Origin: Carposina sasakii
Taxonomy: Eukaryota; Arthropoda; Insecta; Lepidoptera; Carposinidae
Length of the DNA stretch: 64,000 nt
Direction of reading: 5' to 3'
Assembly (NCBI GenBank): GCA_014607495.2
Contig: CP053175.1
Span: 2,542,001-2,606,000, forward strand
The notes under the pieces are model-generated. The model did no database searches. It saw only the letters and a program-made list of their open reading frames with translations, and was not told the DNA's origin. Every line of letters begins with the position of its first letter. Position 1 is the first letter of the stretch. The position numbers and the translations under genes are program-made. This document shows positions 19,200 through 31,400 of this stretch, one piece after another.

Positions 19200-21659
19200 T
19201 CAGCTAAACTCATTTCCCTCATACAGGCTCTCACACACCTCAAGCAACCTCAACACTGGGCTTATATTGTACGGGAATAAAGACTTTGATACTAGTCTAG
19301 TAATCTGAAGCCTTAATCTGATTAGGACTCTCATAGTATCTTCTAACCCTCTTGTTCCCCCAAAGTCGGCTTGTTGACATGTATCCAAGAATTTTGTCCA
19401 ATTCCTTCTGACAAATTTCAGAAATCTCAGCAAGTACAATAGGAAGCAAGTCTCATTACTTACTAGATAATCTAGTAGCACATCACTGTCATGTGAGACA
19501 ACCTTTAGAAACTCAATGAATGAGGCTATAGGATTTAACATTGGAATCAGATCTGGGTACATAGAATTTCTATAGACTATGCCAACTGTTATATCCAGTG
19601 TGCAGACCATAGATTCAATTAGATAATCATCTTGTTCACTGAACAGGTGTATCAGCATTTTTGTGAAGGGTGTCTCCGGATGGAATTCCATGCTGCCCCT
19701 AATGAAAACATCAAGTTTCCTTAACACATCTCTTATTGACCTTTCAACAATTTGCATATCCTGTATGGCATTGTAGTCTGCAGAGTCAATAGAACTGTCT
19801 GATGAATCACATCTCATCTCCTTAACTGTTACTGCAACTGATTTTAGTACTAGTAAAGCCATTCTCTGTAGCATTGTTTTATCTACATTGCCTCTTTGAG
19901 ATTCCTCATTATCATCATCTCCATAACTTTGATCCACTAGCTGTATAGTAGCAGTTATAGGTGTGGTATCGGAGCCTAGAGTGTAGTTCCTTAGGATCTC
20001 AGTATCATGTCCTAGGAAGCCAAACCCGCTTCTGCTGCCTTGTACCCTTACATCACTCAACAACCGAAAGTCCTTAACAAATCTGACTATGGAGTGAGCT
20101 AGACAGCATATTTCTTCAGGCAAAATATCTTGTAAAGCCAATGTTGAACCATAACATAGGACCTCATTGAACAAACTTAGCAAATGGGTGTAAATAAGAT
20201 TTGGAAGTGCTGTGTTTCTAAGTAAGTCAACAAATCCCTGTAAATCAGCATAGAATGGTTTTGTATCAATTACTGATAAGTTTGCTTTCACACTTATTAT
20301 ATTTTCCCATAAAGAGAAAAAAGTAAGTATACAGTTTTCAGAGTTGGAAAGATTGATGTACCGTAACAAAAGGAGTTTCATGTTCTTCACAAGAACTGGC
20401 CAGTGGTGTTCTAAAGTTTTAATTGTTAAGCACTTGATGTGGGACGTATCAAAAGATTCTGAATCTGTAAGGGTTACTGTTACACAGCCATTTTCATTCA
20501 CCCTTTCTACCCTACCTATAGGTGGTTCAGGGGAATTTGGCTGTCTTCCATCATCAGTAATGTCTTCGGAATTAAGTCTTAATACTGGCTCATTGAGCTT
20601 GAATTTCCTTGGACCACTCTCAGCAGCTGTGTCACTACTTGAAGTAGAAGCAGTGCCATGAGTTTGCAATCCAGAGAAGGCATTATGAAGGTTATCGGAA
20701 TGTGAGCTTCCAGTGGGAGATTGAACATTTTGAGCATTGTTACTACTACTATTCCTATGGGTATGCCCTATCATACTACGGAAAGGATTATCCTCCTGCA
20801 TGTATGTGGTATTGTTCCCTTCTTCTAGAGGATGCTGTTCTACATCTTTCCATTCTACTATCCTCTTTATTATATCCAAGCTGAAGTTAAACTTTTGTAC
20901 TGTTATTCTATTGATTACTTCAAATAAATAAATGTTTTCAACTATTTGCTGCAGCCAATTTTCATCAACTGTATCTTTTGAGACTATTAAAAAGCTAGCC
21001 AATACCCTACTGGCCACAAATGTTACAAACTTACTTTTATGGTCTGCCAATTCTACCACCTCAGTGATCCAATCATGTTGATTCCTCACAAATATGTCAC
21101 AAGCAAACATTATTTTAGAGCAGATAGTACCAGTATTATTCTGCTTCAGATACACATCAAACAGAAGCTGCATAGTTGACATGTATGTTAAAGAGCATGT
21201 CAATGGCCAGGATACAATATTTAATCTCCTATCAAACAATTGAGTGACCACACCCTCATCATATCTACATAAGCATTGTCCAACTAGGCCGTCTTGGATG
21301 AAACGGAGTTCTGCCAACAGTTTGTCATCTTTCGCACTCCAATTAGGAATAGTGCTGGAGCATGATGGTATAATTTCGACACCAGTGTCACTTGGAAGCA
21401 GTATAACAGCCGAGCAGTCGACAGCATCCTCACTTACAGTACCACTGTCTGGGGACTCACCATTTCTTGCAGGAAACTCTTCCGATATTTCCACAGGTGT
21501 TGTGGAGTCGTAAATGTCTGCCAAGGCATCTTCTGTGGATCTATCACTGCCATCGTCTATATCAGGCGCGTCAATACGCTGTTTCTTTTTCACGGGTTGA
21601 TCCGAAGCCATGCCTTCATCTGTCTGAGATTCACAAATAATATTCTGTCGCAAAACCAT
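19200..21659 (-). CDS. lin: Lines / LINS1 orthologue, single coding exon
   Basis: Lines is a nuclear regulator of Wg/Wnt-dependent patterning in Drosophila; human LINS1 is the homologue. The family call rests on the C-terminal region: FIEFLKVVSHDSDVLLDYLV, SNETCFLLYLLRFLKFVRRN and LFPYNISPVLRLLEV all line up with the LINS1 end. The N-terminal half (FVTFVASRVLASFLIVSKD) also fits the family. A KKKQR stretch near the start could be a nuclear signal, and residues 290-380 are a low-complexity Ser/Asn linker. Either ATG 21659 (819 aa, weak context) or 21611 (MASDQP, 803 aa, strong context with G at -3 and +4) may be used; I prefer 21611. An in-frame TAA precedes 21659. It is divergent from gek. 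Confidence 0.92.
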   Translation of the reverse strand: MVLRQNIICESQTDEGMASDQPVKKKQRIDAPDIDDGSDRSTEDALADIYDSTTPVEISEEFPARNGESPDSGTVSEDAVDCSAVILLPSDTGVEIIPSCSSTIPNWSAKDDKLLAELRFIQDGLVGQCLCRYDEGVVTQLFDRRLNIVSWPLTCSLTYMSTMQLLFDVYLKQNNTGTICSKIMFACDIFVRNQHDWITEVVELADHKSKFVTFVASRVLASFLIVSKDTVDENWLQQIVENIYLFEVINRITVQKFNFSLDIIKRIVEWKDVEQHPLEEGNNTTYMQEDNPFRSMIGHTHRNSSSNNAQNVQSPTGSSHSDNLHNAFSGLQTHGTASTSSSDTAAESGPRKFKLNEPVLRLNSEDITDDGRQPNSPEPPIGRVERVNENGCVTVTLTDSESFDTSHIKCLTIKTLEHHWPVLVKNMKLLLLRYINLSNSENCILTFFSLWENIISVKANLSVIDTKPFYADLQGFVDLLRNTALPNLIYTHLLSLFNEVLCYGSTLALQDILPEEICCLAHSIVRFVKDFRLLSDVRVQGSRSGFGFLGHDTEILRNYTLGSDTTPITATIQLVDQSYGDDDNEESQRGNVDKTMLQRMALLVLKSVAVTVKEMRCDSSDSSIDSADYNAIQDMQIVERSIRDVLRKLDVFIRGSMEFHPETPFTKMLIHLFSEQDDYLIESMVCTLDITVGIVYRNSMYPDLIPMLNPIASFIEFLKVVSHDSDVLLDYLVSNETCFLLYLLRFLKFVRRNWTKFLDTCQQADFGGTRGLEDTMRVLIRLRLQITRLVSKSLFPYNISPVLRLLEVCESLYEGNEFS

Positions 21660-21743
21660 GAACACTTGTGTCGTACCTCCGTCGGACTTTAATTAACGTT
21701 GTTTCAGACTTGAGATTACTCTTATTTCACTCCAGTCATCTTT
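21660..21743 (-). other. lin: lines 5' UTR exon with short uORF
   Basis: The minus strand shows TTTTCCTTGCAG ending at 21744, a good 3' splice site, so an upstream noncoding exon is likely. Just inside is ATGACTGGAGTGAAATAA, a five-codon upstream ORF. Confidence 0.5.
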
Positions 21744-24700
21744 CTGCAAGGAAAAACGTGAACATGAATGCATGACCTTTCCGTTTAGCTACTCAGTTAC
21801 GCGGGCGACAAAGCCAATGAATAATACCGCTTCAAATACAATTCTAACAATATAAAATGTAATTAATTTGTTACAGAATAAATATATAAGTAATATTTTA
21901 TCAAAATAAAACATGGATATCTATAATTTGAATGATTTACTAGCCACTTTCCAAAATATTTTGATGGCATACATACCATTGATACGTGAGCGAGACAGTT
22001 TTAGCCCTTACAAACAGTGAAAGAATCCACAAACAGTTTAACAATATGCACAACAGGTTATTGTATTACATTTATACACAACTTTCAGTGATGTTTTCCT
22101 ATAAATTTCACAAATAAACGAAAATTTACAGCATAGAATAACCATCGACTCCATTACATATAAAATGACGCTGTATCAGTTACCGATCTTTTTATTGTGG
22201 AATTTTTGACAAAATGAATTATTTGTTTTATAATAATATTATTCGTACAATGTTTTGACTTGAATATAATACAAATTTGTTTTATTTTACATGAAAACTC
22301 ATTTTAATTTATGGTATTATAAATTAAATATTGAAAATAAAATTTTGACCTAACCACTTCCGCCTAGTATATTGCCAGTTTGACAACTTCCGAATTTAGC
22401 AAGTTGCCATGTACAAGAATTTGTAGGAAAGCTTTTTAATTTAATTTTATTGCTCGATAAAGTTTTTCGATTTACCAAAAATCGAATCGTAGTAAAACTT
22501 TTGTTTTCTAGTTTGATTTTTTTCAACACAAGTTAGAGGTGTTGACTATTGAGAGTAGCCGTGTGTGAAATCCAGCCAAGTTCTGTGCAGTGCTAAGCTT
22601 ACCATGCAAATATAACGTCTTGATGAAAGAAACAAAGAAAGAAAGAAAATGTTTATTTTCCGCCACGCACACACACACACACACATATATAAAAAATACA
22701 AGCTAAAATATATAAAGTATAAATATATAAAATATATAAATACCGTAATCAATGCATATATGATAAAAGAGAATTCGATGCAGCACAGATGAGAGCGAGA
22801 CAACATGGCGTGCACTGTCAAAAAGTTATCAGATGTCAATGAGAGCCAAGCTTATTACAACTCTACTCGCCCCCAACTCTACAAGCAAACTGAACATCAT
22901 TGCCAAAATATGTGGATGGCCATTTCGCAGTCAGGCCCGCTGCTAGCTATTAAATCTCCCGTGGGCAGTATCGGTTATGCCACTCCCTACGACTACTAAC
23001 TCTGAGTATTTTCAAAGGATAAACGGACACCGGATATTTGGGCGAAATTAAGATTTCCCCGGACTCCCTGAATAAAAAATACAATAAAATAAAAACATGT
23101 ATATATCTATACTAGAGCGGTGCCCACGGAATGGGGCACTACCCCCATATATGTATGTTTCGTATATGTCATATAGGCAATCAAGTGCGATCGCGAAATA
23201 TTTACAACTGTTTTTTTTTAAACATAAGTTGTCAATTAGGTACTTCTGGAAAATATAGGCTCTGCCGAGAATTTGGGACAATTGTTAAAGTATCATGGGA
23301 ATGGTGATGCAGGCAAAATGAATGAAAGTAAACGAGAAAATTACAAATGATTACTGTAAAGCTTTGAACTGTTCTTTAAATGTATGTAGGTAGGCGCTAA
23401 CGAAAATTTATATAAATTGCCCTTGTAGCCCTGTAGCCCCGTATCATTGACACAGCGGTAGCTTCGTCCCTGATACAAAGTGCGCAAAGTGGCAAGTATA
23501 GTTGCTCCGCGTGGACCGCGGCAACTATACTTGCCATACAAAAGTTTAAACAAATTTCCTTGATAAAGTGGGCGAGATTCACGTTAACATGCAATAGGAG
23601 CGCGAGCGAAGTGAGCTCGAAATTTTTACGGTATTTGGCACATAAGTTGCCAATTACTATGTACTATGTAAGTAGGCACCAACTAGATAGAATTTATATT
23701 TTTGCATACACAGATTAGCCCAGGGGCTCCCCCTATCATTAACAAATGACGTCTGACGTGGCTGTAGCTACGTCTCTAATACATTACAGGGCACGCGGAG
23801 TGGGACGGCCATATTTGCTGCACCAAATTTTTAACTAGGAAATACTGTAATCATTTCCAAAACTTTTCATTATATTCAAGTCAGTCGCATTTCCCTGGAC
23901 ACTTTTAAAAACCCCGCCCGCATGCCCCCAAGACGCCCTCCAAACTAGGACAAATCCGGGGAAATCCGGACGGATGGCAGCCCTCAAAACACACTTCAAA
24001 AGAACTAGGTATTTAAAAAATAATAGCAATTTATTGTGCCATCATTACTATATCTACCATAGCACTGTTCGAATGCGTGCCGTACAAGTACTTAGGTCCC
24101 TACCTAACCTACCAATTGAGAAGGAAGTCCAAAGGGGATTCCCCTAATTTCAATTCAATTTTGGTCGTATGGCTCCGTCGATTGACGTATACTTTTTGCG
24201 TACATGTTATGTGTTAGAGGACGTGGGAAGGTGTCGTGTCATTGTCCTTTTTAGACTGTGCTCATCGTCTAGTCTTTTACACGCATTCTCTCGTTCTTAA
24301 ATAAACACCACTGCATGATGTTGAAGTGTTAATTTTTTTGAGAGTATTGATCATCTATCGATGAAGCATCAATCGATTCGATAATTACAAATAAAATTAT
24401 GGCTACACTAAGTTGTGGTCGAATGAAAAAGAAAAAAAACAGAAAAATGTCTGCTTTCGAAAGACTGGAAATCAATTTGTACAAAATAAAATGGTAGTTT
24501 ACGCAATTAAATCAAATAACCATTGTAACAAAATCAGGTAAATATCATAAATGAAGAAGTGTAGTGTAACATGAAAGTGATAGATATGACACATACTTCT
24601 GTTTTGCATAACAATCGATTGAATAAATTTAGGTTAAGATCTTTGTAGTATTGTATTATTTCTAATTCAAACAATACATTACACATAAGTAAATAAATGA

Positions 24701-24773
24701 CGATATCTACGGGAATATGGTAAATATATCAAAGGTATAGTTATTGTTTATTTATAGGCTCGATGCGGAAATG
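21744..24773. other. Intergenic, lines to gek
   Basis: It holds an (AC)n run at about 22667-22687 and a small hairpin with GGCAAGTATAGTTGC arms at about 23490-23538. Short ORFs look random. The promoters of both divergent genes should lie here. No gene seen. Confidence 0.5.
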
Positions 24774-24781
24774 TATCGATA
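24774..24781. promoter_or_regulatory. DRE-like palindrome TATCGATA
   Basis: An exact TATCGATA, the core of the insect DRE (DREF site), about 570 bases upstream of the gek start codon. An 8-mer can occur by chance in AT-rich DNA. Confidence 0.35.
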
Positions 24782-25214
24782 TGTCATCGGCTTTCAAAGT
24801 TTTTTTGGCTAAACGAAATAGAAGTAAGGTATCTAAATAAAGTTCAAATCAGCGAGTTGCGAAAGTGTTCTAATATCGGGTGACACAAGTAACCTTGTAT
24901 TCGGCGGATAGAAAGCAGTGTTGTCGATAGAAACAATGGAGGAAACCTGCCTTACTTCCTGTTAGGCCCATGACCAGGGCGTATTCGTTCGCCTATGTAC
25001 CGCTATATAGATACAAAATAATTAGGTACTTATTATATACAATTCCAAATACACACACTGTGTACATTATTACATTTATGGATTAATTTATGTATGATCT
25101 GCTGTTGTCTATGAAGAAAATAGTTTGCCATGTGCTATCTCATGATAATATTAATATCCTTATCTGCCTATAAATAGTAATTAATTCTATATGTAAATTA
25201 TGTTTCTTTTACAG

Positions 25215-25349
25215 ATAAAAATGCAACAATGAGATTCCAATGGGAGCCTTAAATTAGTGTAGATTTTGTACATGAATCTCTTAAGTGTAACCGGGATAAT
25301 GTGTGTAAATATTGTGTTTATTTGACTGTTGTACGACTTGTGAATCAAT
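25215..25349 (+). other. gek: gek 5' UTR part of first coding exon
   Basis: TTTCTTTTACAG ends at 25214, so an upstream noncoding exon is likely. The leader carries short upstream ATGs (one reads ATGCAACAATGA). Confidence 0.5.
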
Positions 25350-25410
25350 ATGTCTGAGGAAGATGATTCCTCACCGGATCGGGAGCTGGTTACAACTAAC
25401 AATGTGACAG
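25350..25410 (+). CDS. gek: gek coding exon 1
   Basis: Encodes [18 protein letters not shown] and VT, leaving G before GTAATT. It is acidic and not conserved in vertebrate MRCK. The start is the first ATG in frame and the phase fits exon 2. Confidence 0.82.
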
Positions 25411-28400
25411 GTAATTATTCTCCAACATTTTCCTAGGGTATAAGATCCGTAGGTACACTACTTTGCTTTCCGGCAGCTGTATGAAAGCACATCTATCCTA
25501 TGATAGGATACGAATACATATGAATTATGAAGAGTTCCATGTGAATTCCCTATATACATAACAATACTATCTGTTATTGTATGAAATTTTTTCTAATCTG
25601 ACCCATTTCATAATTGTTTTATTAACTTTAGTTCTGAGATAAAAGCTAGTCCTCTAATGCTGGAATAGAGTTATTCTCTTAAGATTTTTATCTGCACTCA
25701 ACTAGTTAAAAACCTGTCCACAAAATTTAAGACTTAAATTCATATGTTTTCTAAGATATGTTAATTAATACATATGTCTATTGTAACAAATGGTCACAGT
25801 TATATAATTTTATGGTACATGTATGTACTTACCCGGGCAATTTTCCTTCTACATTTATTTATAAAGCAATGCATGGAATATAGGATATCAATAAAAATGA
25901 TAATTAAATTCATTTTATTAATGTGAGGTTAAACATAGATAGCAGACTGCCATAGTGAAATATTATTATGATCTTTGTGCGGAATTTAATAAAAATATTC
26001 TATGTTAAAGTACCTGCTTTTAACTAATGAAACTGCTCCCCCACAAAGCTCTATTTGGGACAGTGCTTTATACCTAAACATGATAACTATGGATCTTTAT
26101 ATAAAATACATGTAAATATGTGGACTGCAATAGGCTGATGATGATGATGATGGTAAACATGTGGATATAGGATATAGGGCACCCTTGGACAGACATATTT
26201 AGGTATCTTATGCCTGATTTCACGAACGTCTCCTAAGATTTAGAAGTTTCCTAACACATTTTAAGTATCAGTTTTGACAACATTTCGATTTCACCAAAGT
26301 ATAAGGATTTCCTAACAGCTTAAAAGATCTCCTAAGATTAGAAGCTCGAATTTTGGGCTCTTAAGTTTAGGTGACATTTTCGTGTACCTAACCTATGTGT
26401 GTTTGGATTTGATACCTCCTAGAATTCAGATTTCAAAGATAGCATAAAATACATACGAGTAACTCAATTATGATAGTTTTCACGCTATTGAACCAGTTGA
26501 AGCAGTACAAAGACGTAGCTCAAAGAATATACTTACTCTCTACCTTGTTTGCTTGAAGGTGTTTATACAGCTAAAGGCCGAATTTCTTTCAACGACAGTT
26601 GACAGTGACAAGACAACAAAGTATTTAATGCAAAGGTCTGTGTTGTATACAGCCTATTTTACATTTTTTGGCCGTAATTTATAAATGTATTACAAAATTT
26701 TAAGAAATAAGGTTTTTGGCTATATTAAAACACATTGTATTGTGTAACTTATTTAAATTAATTTCGTTGTAGACAATTTTCAAATATGTTGTCAAACAAA
26801 CACACGATTTTACGAATTCGGTTTTCGACATCACTATTATGTAAGAAGTCCGTACTTTTTGAGTCCCTATTTTGGTGAAAATCAATTTAAGTTAGAAGTT
26901 AGTTTAGGAGATGTCTTTCTCTAAAATCTTCTTAACAAAGAGACCGTTTAGGGAGCACTGGTGAAATCCGACATTAGAGAGCCTACTCTCACTGTTCTAT
27001 ACATAACATGTATAAAACACTTTGTTTTGAATGACTTACTGAGTTATTGATGTAAAGCCTGACAATCTTAGAGAGATCTGAAACATAGAGGTTGTTTTCA
27101 ATTTATGACATAGGCATCAGATAAAACGCAAAGAATAGTACTACCATTTGTCATCAAGGGAAAAGTTACACCTATGGGCGTAAATCTAAGTTAAGTGAAC
27201 ATAACTGGTGGCTTAGATAATGTAACAATTTCACTAGTGACAACGAACTTCGCAAAGTTATCAAACCATTTGCACCAATAGTGGATAGTTAGAATTCATC
27301 ACGTCATTGAACGAACATGCTAAATTTGGCAAAATTATGTTATTTATTGATAGAATCGATGGAGATTCGTCGTCAACATGTTTGCTCCAATAGGAAGCCC
27401 TAATTTTCGCGCTTTCGTCAAATCACTTGATGAAGTCTAACCACTTTTGCTTTTCTAACCTTCCGGCCACGACGATGAGCGTTAATTCGAAACGATGTAA
27501 CATCCTTTAAGCACCCAGGGTCCCGTAAAATTTCCACTAATAGCAGTTAGGCTTGCTATCTTCGCGGATGCTTGTAATATGATTAGCCCTGTTTTTCCCC
27601 TCCAGCCTGTAAGGGGTCATCCATAAATTACGTCACACACACACACAGCTGGTCACATTTGTGAGACCCCCCCTCCCTAGTGTGACGTCACATTTAGCTT
27701 TTTTGCAAATTTATATATAGGTAGATTATTGAATGAAAATGTGACGTCACGAAATTTAGGACTCCTCCCACCCCCATGTCACACAATGTCACAGTTTGAA
27801 GACCCCCTCCCTCCCCTTAACCTGTGACGTAATATATGGATAGCCCCTACTGATGCGGGGCTTTACTAGAATACAACAGCTGCATGTCCTTTCATGCATG
27901 TCGTAAAAGGCGATAAGCCAGCAACTTGTTACGGATCATCTAATCATCTGTCCCTGCTATACTAAACGTGGAATCTTTGTAATGCTGCATTTCTATGGGA
28001 CAATCACGAACCTCTAGATAGTAATGCTATTGTCACACTGTCATATCTCATAGATTTTGCTGGCGCGTGAATCTTTTTACGCGTCTACCCCATTTCAAGC
28101 GCACGGATGCAATGCTGATACTATACATAGAAACCTTCCTCTTGAATCACTCTATCTGATTAAAAAAACCGCATCAAAATCCGTTGCGTAGTTTAAAAAA
28201 TCTACATACATAGGGACAGATAGACAGCGGGAAGCAACTTTGATTTTATAATATGTAATAACAATAGTGTCTTACTTATTGCAAAAGCAAAGCAGAAGCA
28301 ATGCGATAGCGAAAATTGTAAAATATTCGCGATGAAATGTGGAAATTCCTTTGAAATTGATTTACGTAATACAAATTTGACAAGCAATTAGCGAATTTTG

Positions 28401-31400
28401 TACGATTTTCGCTATTGCTTTTGCTATTTAGGTAATAAGGGGGCCGTGTGTTATATTTGTATTATTGCCCTCCAGCTCTCGGCATGAAGCGTCTAAAGCA
28501 GATCGAGACGATGTTCGTGTCGCGCCGGCTGCAAGGCGCCCAGGGCCTCAGCGTGGAATCCCTGATAGATATGCTGCTAGTGCTGTACGACGAGTGCTGT
28601 GGTAGCAGTCTGAGGAGGGAGAAGGCGGTCGCTGACTTTATACAGTATGGTGAGTGACACACATGACATGACACACAATAAAACATTGGAATTTAACAGG
28701 ATTTAGTCCGCCTACTGATTAAGGCTGGGTTTCCACTGAGGCGGAGCGGAGAGGAGAGGTGTATAAATTGACCCATCACAACATGACGTATGCTCTTTCG
28801 GAGAGATTGAAGAGATTTCGAGCATAGTGATTGGTCAATTCATGCACCGCTAAGCACCGCTCCTCTCAGCTCCGCCTCAGTAGAAACGCAGCCTAAGTTG
28901 CAGAAGCAGAGCGATAGCAATGCGAAAGCGAAAATTGAGAATGTGTGAGCGTGGTGAGGTGCGGAGCTCGGGAGGACGCCTCGCGATCGTCCCGCGCACA
29001 CATTACATTATATTCTCGACTAGTGAACGCCCGCGACTCCGTCCGCGTGGACTACAGAAAAAATAAAATGTCGAAATTATTCGGGATAAAAACATTTTCC
29101 CGGGATAAAAAGCCTATATGTTAAGAGGGACCTGTCACAATATATTCCTGAAAACTGCATCGAAATCGGTACAGCCGTTTCTGAGATTAGCGTGCACAAA
29201 CGCACAGACAAACCGACAAACAGACAATTTTTTTTTCTCATATATCTTCCATGTACAGACAGCGATCCGTTACATTTTTATTATATGTATAGATATAGAT
29301 GTCGCATTGCTACTCTGGGCTCTGCTACTGCAAATTAGGTAATAGCCCGGCCGGTCCTTTCAAAGGCATATTTTGGGCCAACGTCAAGATGTAAAGGTCC
29401 TTTTAAGACAACTTAAGTATGGTGTAGGTTACACTTGACGGATACCTTCACCGAGCGCACAATATGATTCCCCGCCATGTACAAAGACTATTAGAGTTCC
29501 GAACTATGTCATGCGACGGGAAACTAGGGCTATGTATGGGGCTGAATGTTGGGTGGGTTTGGATAATCAGGCTATTGAAGGAGAGTAACAGACGCCTGCC
29601 ATTACAACCAAGTCTCAAAATTGTTAGTAGGCAGACGGTGACTTGACAACTCATTTCATGGACCAATCAATTTAAATACCTAAATAATCACGCCCATTAT
29701 CCCCCATAGAGGTTGGGCAGAAGTGTGCAAATCACACACCCACTTTTCGTCAGTTAGCCTATTAATTCCATTAAGTCCATGAATTTTGCTTTCTTTTCTA
29801 GTACTTTTATGGGACGGGATTACTTATTACGATTTGATTAGTTCTATCTAAGTCTGTAAACATTAGTAATACTTGTTCTCTTCTCGTCTTTTCTTCTCTA
29901 GTCAAGCCGGTAGCGACTGCATTGAAGAGCCTCCGTCTATGCCGCGATGACTTCGAGCTGGTGAAGGTGATAGGGCGAGGAGCGTTCGGAGAGGTTTGCG
30001 TCGTCAGAGCGTCTTTCATGCAGGTGAGATTGGATGGGTTTGTTCTCTCACTGATCTTATACATCTGACGCAGCTATGCTAAAACGGGGTTGTGGGATCG
30101 TTGCTGATTCTACGGTTTTGGCTAGCCAATATTTGGAATGCAACACCCGTATGATCAATTTGTTGAGAGCGAGATGTCTCACTTTTAAACGTCAAATCCA
30201 CAGAGCTAAGTAATAACTAGACATTTCTACTTGGTGTGTAAAAAGTGATTGCAAACCACTTCTATCAGTCCTAATTCCTTCAGTCCAGGCTCGAGAACGT
30301 GTGTCTATTCTAATTCTTAAGTATCTTATTTTTTGCATGCAAAGTACATCCACTTAGTTTATCTAGTTATTAATAGCTCTGTGAATTTGACGTTTAAAAG
30401 TGAGACACCAAATTCACCATACCGGTGCAGCTGTGCATCCTACTAATATTATAGCATCTATATAACCTGACATGCAATAAATGAATCTAATCTCATCGAA
30501 TTTATAAACGTGAAAGTTTGTGAGGATGTATGTATGTAAGATTGTAAGGATGTTGGTTGCTCTTTCACGCAGAAACCACTGAATGGATTTTGATGAAACT
30601 TCACAGTACATTAATTACAAAATAAATAACACATAGACCCCAAAATACTTTTATTCCGGATAATTTCGATATTTTGTTTTTTTTTCTGCAGTCCACGGAC
30701 GGATTCACGGGCGTCTGCTAGTAATTTTATAAATACGAAAGTAACTCTGTCTCGCTTTCACGCCAAAACTGATTTAAATGAAATTTAGTTACCTGTGTCT
30801 AGAGCAGAGGTTCCCAAACTTTTATTTCTCGTAGACCCCTTTCAAAAGTTTACTGGTTCTGGTGGACCAGGTCTACAGGCCTACATCACATACAAATTAA
30901 TTGTGAACCTCAATTTTTTCACGCCAACGTAGACCCGTCGAGTCTCCTGTAGACCCCTGGGGGTCCACCTGGACCACTTTTGGAACCACTGGTCTAGAGC
31001 CTACCTAGAAAGACATAGGCTATTTATATTCGACATTTTTTCCGCTAGTTAGTATTTTGTATGTATTCAGCCTATTGCAGTCCTCTGCTGGACGTAGGCC
31101 TCCCCATGGCACACCACAAGGCTACTGCACTAAGGGGCTAGTCAATAATAAACGTTATTATTCCAGGGTTCAGACGCGGGAGCCAACATGGCTGCCTCGA
31201 CTGGCGGGACGGTTTCCACCACCACTGGGGAGCGAGTGTATGCGATGAAAATACTCAACAAGTGGGAAATGCTCAAGGTACGTAGCGCCGCTGTGCTAGT
31301 GGGTGAAGGATCTCGTTCTTGGTCTTGCAGTTCTGGCCTACCCTATTTCATCATCATTATCATCATCATCATGGGCACACTATAACCAATATACATACTT

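Larger units (their letters stand above)
25411..28475 (+). other. gek: gek intron 1
   Basis: No coding sequence seen. It contains a short LINE-tail scrap (26125-26150), TIR elements at 26216-26968 and 27612-27848, a family C copy (27845-27990) and a family A MITE (28270-28443). Confidence 0.6.

Noticed and set aside
26160..28270. Hidden kinase N-terminal exons in gek intron 1
   Set aside because: Exon 1 and exon 2 join in phase to give a sensible N-terminus. No additional exon with matching phase and similarity was seen.
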